11,793 nucleotides of DNA from Rhodopirellula sp. (GTDB taxonomy: Bacteria > Planctomycetota > Planctomycetia > Pirellulales > Pirellulaceae), in NCBI GenBank assembly GCA_003513555.1, contig DOPG01000341.1, positions 542-12,334 of the forward strand, in the 5' to 3' direction. The position numbers and the translations under genes are program-made. Shown here piece by piece: positions 6,157 through 11,793 of the stretch (position 1 is its first letter; the number at the start of each line of letters is the position of its first letter). The notes under the pieces are model-generated. The model saw nothing but the letters and a program-made list of their open reading frames with translations, was not told where the DNA came from and ran no database searches.

Positions 6157-9100
6157 TCAATCGACGTATAAAAACTCATTTGAATTCAACAAAGCTCGGC
6201 AAAGTGTGAAAAGTCCCTGTTGTTCCATAAGTTGCATGGCAATTTTGGCTTCTGTTGCCGTCGGTAGACGACCATAGGCAAGTTGAAACGCGTTCCTTAC
6301 TTGTTGTTCAATGTCACCGCTGGATGAGTTGAGAACACGCTCTGAGAAGTACGATGCCTGCCGAAGCATGAAGTCGTTGTTGAAGAGGGTTAGTGATTGC
6401 AGCGGCGTTGTGGTTGTTTCGCGTTTTGCAGTCAGATTCGCAGGGTCGGGGCAATCCAGCGTTCTTAAAAAGCGATCAGGCGTCGTGCGGACGATGTAGC
6501 GATAAATACTTCGACGCCACAGTTCTGGTTTGTCCGCAGTGACATATGTGTAGATAGGAGCATAAGCATCTTGGTAGCGGAAATCCTCAAACCCGGGACC
6601 ACCGCGTTTGTGGTTCAGCTTTCCACTTAAAAACAAAACTGAATCACGAATCACTTCCGCTTCAAGGCGTCTGGGATTCTGACGCCACAACAGGCAGTTG
6701 TCTGCGTCAATCGATAGGGCGGGGTGATCAAGTTGGAAGGTCGATTGTTGCTGGTAGGTTGCGCTGAGCAAGATGATTCTATGCAAACTCTTGAGCGACC
6801 ATTCTTGAGCGATCAGTTGGCTAGCGAGCCAGTCGAGTAACTGCGGGTGTGAGGGGGTGTCTCCACCCGCACCAAAGTCGCTGGAAGTGCTGACGAGTCC
6901 CTGGCCGAAGTGCCACTGCCACATTCGGTTTGCGATCACTCTTGCGGCCAACGGGTTGTTTTCAGCAGTGACCCAGCGAGCTAGTGCAGCGCGTCGGTCC
7001 CCTTCCGGGGTATTGCTAGTACCTAATTCCGTTTCCAGCATGGCAAGGGCGGATGGCGCGGCCGGTGTCAGCGGAGGCCCCCGAGGTGACTCCGCGTCCC
7101 CGCGCTCTAGTAACCTGATCGGTGGCAGCACCGTTTCTGCCACGGGACCATAGAACCTTGGCGGAGAGCCAAGCAAGTCAAGGCTTCTGGTGAGTCGGGC
7201 GCGTTCCAGACGTAGCATTTTAATTTGCTGTTGGTCCTTCGCGGTCAGTGAATGCGTTTGTGCTGACTTCAACTTGGGATCGCCAAATCCAATTTGATCC
7301 ATTCCAAAACCATTGCCACCGTCGGTCGACATCAGGGTCAGGAATTTAGCTGAAGCTGGGATTTTGAGATCAATGATCTGCAGTCCCGTTGAACGCTTCA
7401 GGCCACGCTTTTCGTAAACCTTTTCGGCATCGACGAAAATCCATGCATCGGCAGATGACCCATCATCCGCTCCGAAGTAGCCAACCTTGGTTAACAACCG
7501 CATTTCGTTCCACTTTGAAGCGGACCGAATTGCACTGAGATCAAATGTGATCCCGGCGTTTGCGTGCAACCCTAAAAGCGAGTGACCCTGCTTGGTAAAG
7601 TCGGTGCCGCCCAGTTGCTTGGAGTGCTGGCTTGCAACGGGACCATTGCGAATCATGTCCCATGCCTGACCGGATGTCGTCGGTATACCGGTGATGCTCA
7701 TCCCGGTTGAGCTTACCGGAATCTTGGCAGATCCGTCTTTGCCGTCGGGTACAAAGACACCATCGATGAATTCGAAAGGTGAAATCGCGTACTTGTTGGG
7801 AATAACATTGCCAAGCTTTCCAAAGTCGCGTGTTTGGACTTTTGCAGAACGTGTGTCAATGCCATGACGGTAGGTGCCACTGCCAAGTCCGTTTCCGCCA
7901 CCTACAATGTCCGCGAGGTCGAAGCCTTTGCCTTCAAGCCTACCGATGGTGTAGTCGATCAAGTCACGTTTGTCGCTGAGTAATTCTTTTTGTCTTTGGT
8001 ATTCCTTCAACGCAGCATCGCTGATGACTCGGTCGCCACGCTTGAATCCGGCGAAGACCGCACGTAACTGATAGTACTCTTGTTGGGTAATGGGATCTAA
8101 CTTGTGATCATGGCATCTGGCGCAATTAATTGTCATCGCGACAGTGGATGTCATGACTTGGGTAGCAATGTCATCGAGATCGAGCGAGCGGGCCGCTCGT
8201 CGCAGTTTCGCGCTTTTGGTTTCAATATGGCCGACATAGTCCCAAGGGCCCGCCGTTAGAAATCCTGTGGCCACTACCGCATTGCGGTTGTCGGGCCACA
8301 AAATGTCTCCAGCGATCTGTTCCTGCAGGAAGAGGTCATAGGGCTTGTCGTCGTTGAACGCTTGGATGACATAATCACGGTATCGCCAAGCGTTGTCGCG
8401 TCGCCGGTCACGCTCAAAACCATGTGTATCCGCGTAGTGCGCAAGGTCAAGCCAGTGTCTTGCATACCTTTCTCCGTATTCAGGAGCGTCCAGCAACTGA
8501 TCGATCAGTTTTGCGTAGGCTTGAGGATCCGGATCCTTGACGAAAGATTGGACTGCTTCGGGGGTGGGTGGTAACCCATGCAGGTCAAAGTAAAGTCGGC
8601 GAATCAGGGTGCGGCGATTGGCACGATTGCTGCGAGTAAGATTCTGTTGAGCAAGCTGTGTGCTGATGAAATGATCGACTGCATGAGCCTTGGCTGTCGG
8701 TGATGGTGCGGGAGGTTGGCTCAGGTTACTGTGTTGAATGCTCTGCAGCGGTTGGTAGGACCACCAGGTTTGCTGCGACGGTGGCGGAGCACTGAGCACA
8801 ACGTTGTCAGGCCAGATGGCGCCCTCGTCGATCCACGCTTTTATCGCAGTGATTTCGCCTTTGGGCATGGCCGATCCCTGTTTTGGCATCTCTGGTTTTG
8901 TACCGTCGCGGGGTTGGATCAAATCCATGAGCGGACTCTCCGCGGCGTTTCCTGCAATGATATAGCCATTGTCTTTCAGATCTTGCGACGTGCCCAGTGA
9001 TAGGTCGCCTTGCCGATTTTCTGCGTGGTGGCAGCGAATGCAGTGCTTTGTGAAAATGGGCGCGATGTGTTCTGCGAAGTTGAGTTTTGCCGCGGCGACC

Positions 9101-9195
9101 TGCTGAGCATTGATGATCAATGCAGATACAAAAAGAGTCGGTGCCACGCGTCCCAGGAATACAAGTGAACGGATACTCATAGCCAAGCGTTTCAT
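6157..9195 (-). CDS. PSCyt1-DUF1549-CBM-like-DUF1553 exported protein, 1012 aa
   Basis: A multidomain planctomycete-type cytochrome-like protein. A hydrophobic leader (about residues 9-30) ends near Ala36, so export is expected. Residues 38-125 form a PSCyt1 c-type heme domain with CIRCH at 52-56. DUF1549 (PSCyt2) spans about 172-380 and has the family's second heme-like motif, CARCHDHKLDPI, at 358-369. DUF1553 (PSD1) covers about 724-1010, with NPLAARVIANRMWQWHFG and a terminal LLNSNEFLYV. Between them, about 470-645, is an NPCBM-like sugar-binding module ending in a TDGGNGFGMDQIGFGDP segment. The role is not biochemically established; electron transfer coupled to polysaccharide degradation is inference. 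The ATG overlaps the stop of the upstream DUF1501 gene (ATGA) and has AAGGA 9 bases upstream, which supports both this start and translational coupling. The frame is intact. Confidence 0.93.
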   Translation of the reverse strand: MKRLAMSIRSLVFLGRVAPTLFVSALIINAQQVAAAKLNFAEHIAPIFTKHCIRCHHAENRQGDLSLGTSQDLKDNGYIIAGNAAESPLMDLIQPRDGTKPEMPKQGSAMPKGEITAIKAWIDEGAIWPDNVVLSAPPPSQQTWWSYQPLQSIQHSNLSQPPAPSPTAKAHAVDHFISTQLAQQNLTRSNRANRRTLIRRLYFDLHGLPPTPEAVQSFVKDPDPQAYAKLIDQLLDAPEYGERYARHWLDLAHYADTHGFERDRRRDNAWRYRDYVIQAFNDDKPYDLFLQEQIAGDILWPDNRNAVVATGFLTAGPWDYVGHIETKSAKLRRAARSLDLDDIATQVMTSTVAMTINCARCHDHKLDPITQQEYYQLRAVFAGFKRGDRVISDAALKEYQRQKELLSDKRDLIDYTIGRLEGKGFDLADIVGGGNGLGSGTYRHGIDTRSAKVQTRDFGKLGNVIPNKYAISPFEFIDGVFVPDGKDGSAKIPVSSTGMSITGIPTTSGQAWDMIRNGPVASQHSKQLGGTDFTKQGHSLLGLHANAGITFDLSAIRSASKWNEMRLLTKVGYFGADDGSSADAWIFVDAEKVYEKRGLKRSTGLQIIDLKIPASAKFLTLMSTDGGNGFGMDQIGFGDPKLKSAQTHSLTAKDQQQIKMLRLERARLTRSLDLLGSPPRFYGPVAETVLPPIRLLERGDAESPRGPPLTPAAPSALAMLETELGTSNTPEGDRRAALARWVTAENNPLAARVIANRMWQWHFGQGLVSTSSDFGAGGDTPSHPQLLDWLASQLIAQEWSLKSLHRIILLSATYQQQSTFQLDHPALSIDADNCLLWRQNPRRLEAEVIRDSVLFLSGKLNHKRGGPGFEDFRYQDAYAPIYTYVTADKPELWRRSIYRYIVRTTPDRFLRTLDCPDPANLTAKRETTTTPLQSLTLFNNDFMLRQASYFSERVLNSSSGDIEQQVRNAFQLAYGRLPTATEAKIAMQLMEQQGLFTLCRALLNSNEFLYVD

Positions 9196-10652
9196 GCGAG
9201 TACTTCCTTGATGACGTCGCCATGCACATCCGTGAGCCGCCGTTCAAAGCCATTGTGGTAGTAGGACAATCGTTTGTGATCCAGTCCAAGTAAATGGAGC
9301 ACGGTGGCGTGAAAGTCGTAAACTGTTGTTATGTTTTCGACGGCTCTGTGTCCAAACTCATCAGTTGCCCCGTAGGTGTAGGGAGCTTTGACTCCTGCCC
9401 CCATCATCCATGCGGTAAAACCATCGGGGTTGTGATCACGGCCGCTTGCGCCGGCTTGGAAGGTTGGCATGCGTCCAAATTCAGTCATCCAGACAACCAG
9501 AGTGTCCTTGAGGAGTCCACGGCGTTTGAGATCGCGGAGCATCGCGGCGCAAGGCTGGTCAAGGACTGGCCCGTGTTTGCTGTATTGCTCGGCGAGTGAC
9601 TTGTGGCCGTCCCAGTTGCTTACCCCCTCACCACCGGTTTGATACGCACCGTTGAAAAGCTGGACGAAGCGGACACCCTTTTCAAGTAGCCGGCGAGCAA
9701 GAATGCAGTTGTTCGCGAATTTGGCTTTGACTGGATTGCTGGTATCATCTGCACCGTACTCACGAAGCGTGCTCTTTGACTCGGTAGAAAGGTCCGTTAC
9801 CTCGGGGACGCTTAGCTGCATACGAGCGGCGAGCTCGTAGCTGGAAATTCGTGCTGCAAGCTCTGTATCTCCGGGGAATTTCTCAAGATGTTGTTGGTTC
9901 AACCGATGCAGAAAAGTCCTGGTTGCTTTGTCGGTGCTCGCTGTCACGCCCTCAGGAATAGACAGGTTGTTCAGTGGTTTGGTCGCATTAAACTCGGTGC
10001 CCTGATAGGCGGCGGGCAGAAAACCCGGTCCCCAGTTGTTGACGCTTGATTGCGGTGTGCCGCGTGGATCAGAAATTGCAACATAGGAGGGTAGGTTCTC
10101 GTTTTCTGTACCCAATGCCCAGGTGGTCCATGCACCCATACTAGGGAAACCATCCAAGGTGTAACCGGTTGACATGAAGTTTTCGCCCGGCCCATGTGTG
10201 TTTGTTTTGCCTGTAAGTGAATGCAGGAAACAAATGTCGTCGGCCAATTCACCAATTTGTGGAACAAGGTCGGAGATCATTTTTCCTGATTGGCCACGGG
10301 GCTTGAATGCCCATGGACTTTTTGTCAGCATCCCCTGCTTGCCTTGAAACGTCAAAAGATCTTCTGCCCCTGGTAAAGGCTTTCCATGTTGTTTGACCAA
10401 TTCTGGTTTGTAGTCAAACGTATCAAGTTGACTGCAAGCGCCGGAACAAAAAATAACGAGGACCCGTTTGGCCACTGCGGGGTGATGGGGTTCTCGTGCT
10501 GCAAACGGTTTGCTGGCATCAATCTCTGGGCGAAGAGGTTCTGTAGGTGTGGCCAGAAGTTGCTGATCCTGCAGGAGGCTTGCCAGTGCAATTCCACTCA
10601 AGCCGGTGGCGGTGTCAGCTAGAAAATTACGGCGGTTCAGAAGGTTAGGCAT
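9192..10652 (-). CDS. DUF1501 family Tat-exported protein (copy A), 486 aa
   Basis: A paralogue of the gene at 4501-5907 with the same segment order, but clearly diverged and with a longer linker after the leader. The twin-arginine leader is NRRNFL at residues 6-11, followed by a short hydrophobic stretch. Candidate metal or active-site segments are SQLDTFD at 74-80, NWDGHKSL at 346-353, MTEFGRMP at 389-396, GRDHN at 404-408, YDFHATVLHLLGLDH at 445-459 and DVHG at 475-478. Enzymatic activity is unproven. A weak GAGGG lies 11 bases before the ATG. Its TGA overlaps the next gene's ATG by four bases, so it should share an mRNA with the 1012-residue PSD1-type protein. Upstream is the 3' end of another DUF1553 gene, 237 bases away, so this DUF1501 sits between two PSD1-type genes. 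Confidence 0.94.
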   Translation of the reverse strand: MPNLLNRRNFLADTATGLSGIALASLLQDQQLLATPTEPLRPEIDASKPFAAREPHHPAVAKRVLVIFCSGACSQLDTFDYKPELVKQHGKPLPGAEDLLTFQGKQGMLTKSPWAFKPRGQSGKMISDLVPQIGELADDICFLHSLTGKTNTHGPGENFMSTGYTLDGFPSMGAWTTWALGTENENLPSYVAISDPRGTPQSSVNNWGPGFLPAAYQGTEFNATKPLNNLSIPEGVTASTDKATRTFLHRLNQQHLEKFPGDTELAARISSYELAARMQLSVPEVTDLSTESKSTLREYGADDTSNPVKAKFANNCILARRLLEKGVRFVQLFNGAYQTGGEGVSNWDGHKSLAEQYSKHGPVLDQPCAAMLRDLKRRGLLKDTLVVWMTEFGRMPTFQAGASGRDHNPDGFTAWMMGAGVKAPYTYGATDEFGHRAVENITTVYDFHATVLHLLGLDHKRLSYYHNGFERRLTDVHGDVIKEVLA

Positions 10653-10889
10653 GGAACGTCAGGCCCTCAAGCGAGCATTGTGGATCAGGTGGGTGAGGCA
10701 ACGGAGCGATTTGCAGGCAGTCGGTATTGGTTGGGCAGTGAGGGTTGGGCAGTGATGGTTGCTAAGGGATTGTCGGTTACTAACGAATGATCGGTTACTG
10801 GGGCGTTGTTGTTTGGCCACTTCTGACTTGCAAGGAATTGGAGTCTCGCCTGCATCAAAATTGATAAGAGTCGAAATTGTGCTCGGCTG
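10653..10889. other. Spacer between DUF1553 fragment and DUF1501
   Basis: These 237 bases separate two same-strand genes that usually lie close together. The main content is a degenerate short tandem repeat at 10716-10799. A minus-strand frame (10685-10906) runs through it and yields Thr/Asp/Pro-rich repeats such as PVTDHSLVTDNP. It overlaps the end of the upstream gene and has no family resemblance, so I take it as a by-product of the repeat. No convincing promoter was found. Confidence 0.5.
10716..10799 (-). repeat. Degenerate minisatellite-like tandem repeat
   Basis: Read on the minus strand, contiguous related units occur: AGTAACCGATCATTCGTT (10782-10799), AGTAACCGACAATCCCTT (10764-10781), AGCAACCATCACTGCCC (10747-10763), AACCCTCACTGCCC (10733-10746) and a looser AACCAATACCGACTGCC (10716-10732). 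The core AACC is shared by all, and unit length drifts from 18 to 14 bases. On the plus strand this gives exact duplicates of GGTTGGGCAGTGA (10729, 10743) and TCGGTTACT (10773, 10791). Replication slippage is a likely origin. Confidence 0.7.
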
Positions 10890-11793
10890 TCAGGGAATGA
10901 AAACAAACTCGTTCGTATTGAGCATGGCGCGGGTGAATTGGGTTAAGCCGGCATGTTTTAGGAACATCGTGCTATCACGTAATTCAGTTTTCGTAGGATT
11001 GCGTTGGAAACAAAGGTTCCATGCGAGGCGGACCCGGTCGGAATCATTCGTGGCTTCCTTTGTCAGTCGTTTTGCAAACAGGCCAGCCTGCTGCATGATG
11101 AAACGACTGTTCAGTAAATTGAGGGCTTGAATGGGGGTGGTGGAGCGACTTCTTTTGGCAACCACCATACTGGCATCAGGGCAATCAAACGCCCCAAAGA
11201 CATGTTCACGTTCTTGACGCACCTTGGTCATGTAAATCATGCGTCGCCAGTCAGCAGGACCGTAATTTGTTTTCTCGTGGTAGTGCCTGACGTTCTCCAT
11301 CTCGACCTCAAACGGATTGAAACCGGGGCCACCCGCATTGTTCAGGTCGAGAGCTCCCGTGACCGCGAGGATTGAATCACGAAGCGCTTCGGCCTCAAGT
11401 CTGCGAGGGGGAAAACGCCACAGAAGTTTTGTGGTGGCATCGATCCGGATCGCTTTCGGGTTGGGCTCATTGGTCTGTTGCCAAGTATGGGAATTCAATA
11501 TCAGTCGGTGGAGGTGCTTGAGTGACCAGGAATTCTGAATCAGCTGATGGGCAAGGTAATCGAGTAACGCCGGGTGCGTGGGAGGAGTTCCATTTCGACC
11601 AAAGTCACTTGGTGTATCTACGATTCCCAAGCCAAATTGGAACTGCCAAATCCGATTGGCGATCACCCGTGGAGTGAGTGGGTTGTCGTCGCTTGCGATC
11701 CAATTTGCAAGTGCAAGACGTCGTTGTTGTTCTGGTGTGTCGTGGGTCAAGTCAAGGCTGTCGAATGCTGTGAGGGCGTTCGCGACCACTTGT
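10890..11793 (-). CDS. DUF1553 (PSD1) protein, C-terminal part; runs off right edge
   Basis: Only the last 300 codons are inside the window; the frame stays open to the edge, so the start and N-terminal domains lie beyond 11793. The visible part is nearly all DUF1553: RLALANWIASDDNPLTPRVI, NRIWQFQFG, TPSDFGRNGTPPTHPALLDY, WSLKHLHRLIL, RRLEAEALRDSIL, DCPDASMVVAKRSRSTTPIQ, LLNSRFIMQQA and a terminal MLNTNEFVFIP, matching the order in the 1012-residue paralogue downstream. Full-length members are usually around 700-1100 residues and begin with PSCyt1 and DUF1549 heme-type domains; that these are present upstream is inferred. It is the first gene of the visible minus-strand run, followed after 237 bases by the copy A DUF1501 gene. 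An internal GTG at 11787-11789 is not the real start. Confidence 0.92.
   Translation of the reverse strand, partial: QVVANALTAFDSLDLTHDTPEQQRRLALANWIASDDNPLTPRVIANRIWQFQFGLGIVDTPSDFGRNGTPPTHPALLDYLAHQLIQNSWSLKHLHRLILNSHTWQQTNEPNPKAIRIDATTKLLWRFPPRRLEAEALRDSILAVTGALDLNNAGGPGFNPFEVEMENVRHYHEKTNYGPADWRRMIYMTKVRQEREHVFGAFDCPDASMVVAKRSRSTTPIQALNLLNSRFIMQQAGLFAKRLTKEATNDSDRVRLAWNLCFQRNPTKTELRDSTMFLKHAGLTQFTRAMLNTNEFVFIP

Noticed and set aside
8807..9289. 160-residue minus-strand frame
   Set aside because: A shadow of the N-terminal part of the PSCyt1-DUF1549-DUF1553 gene and the end of DUF1501, both supported by strong motifs.
10685..10906. 73-residue minus-strand frame with PVTDHSLVTDNP-type repeats
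   Set aside because: The repeats follow from the 18-base DNA repeat period; it overlaps the DUF1553 stop and has no independent support.
1..11793. CRISPR array, defence island, prophage or transposon
   Set aside because: No regularly spaced identical repeats, no cas, nuclease, integrase or transposase motifs, and no terminal inverted repeats flanking any gene.

Overview
The window reads as a chromosomal segment of a planctomycete, most likely of the Pirellulaceae (Rhodopirellula-like). This is inferred from protein families: DUF1501 proteins with twin-arginine leaders, and large PSCyt1/DUF1549/DUF1553 proteins with CxxCH motifs, are hallmarks of that phylum. Base composition is moderate and gene spacing is loose. 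No tRNA, rRNA, CRISPR array, transposase or phage gene was seen.

Layout. Positions 1-372 hold no convincing complete gene, but bases 25-91 can fold into a three-way-junction-like element, and two overlapping frames are open from the left edge. Next come two minus-strand genes: a 71-residue conserved-looking small protein (373-588) and, upstream of it in transcription order, a 916-residue exported multidomain protein of unknown function (746-3496). A strong GC-rich hairpin lies between them. A 388-base divergent intergenic region follows, with a long hairpin in the presumed leader of a plus-strand 96-residue helical protein (3885-4175). The convergent gap 4176-4500 holds an imperfect hairpin and short repeats but no gene.

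The right 60 percent is a minus-strand run of two PSD1-type/DUF1501 pairs. In transcription order these are: the 3' end of a DUF1553 protein (runs off the right edge to 10890), a DUF1501 protein (10652-9192), a 1012-residue PSCyt1-DUF1549-carbohydrate-binding-like-DUF1553 protein (9195-6157), and a second DUF1501 protein (5907-4501). The middle two overlap by ATGA, so they are probably translationally coupled. The other two junctions are spaced by about 240-250 bases and hold a degenerate minisatellite and a promoter/palindrome cluster.

How they may work together: DUF1549/DUF1553 proteins are predicted exported c-type cytochrome-like proteins, and DUF1501 proteins belong to the alkaline-phosphatase/sulfatase-like fold and carry Tat leaders. 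Their recurrent pairing in planctomycetes has been taken to suggest joint periplasmic action, perhaps on complex polysaccharides, but the biochemistry is not established. The carbohydrate-binding-like insert in the 1012-residue protein fits that idea. I do not see a clearly new multi-gene system. The best candidates for novelty are the two small proteins, the 916-residue exported protein and several structured non-coding elements.
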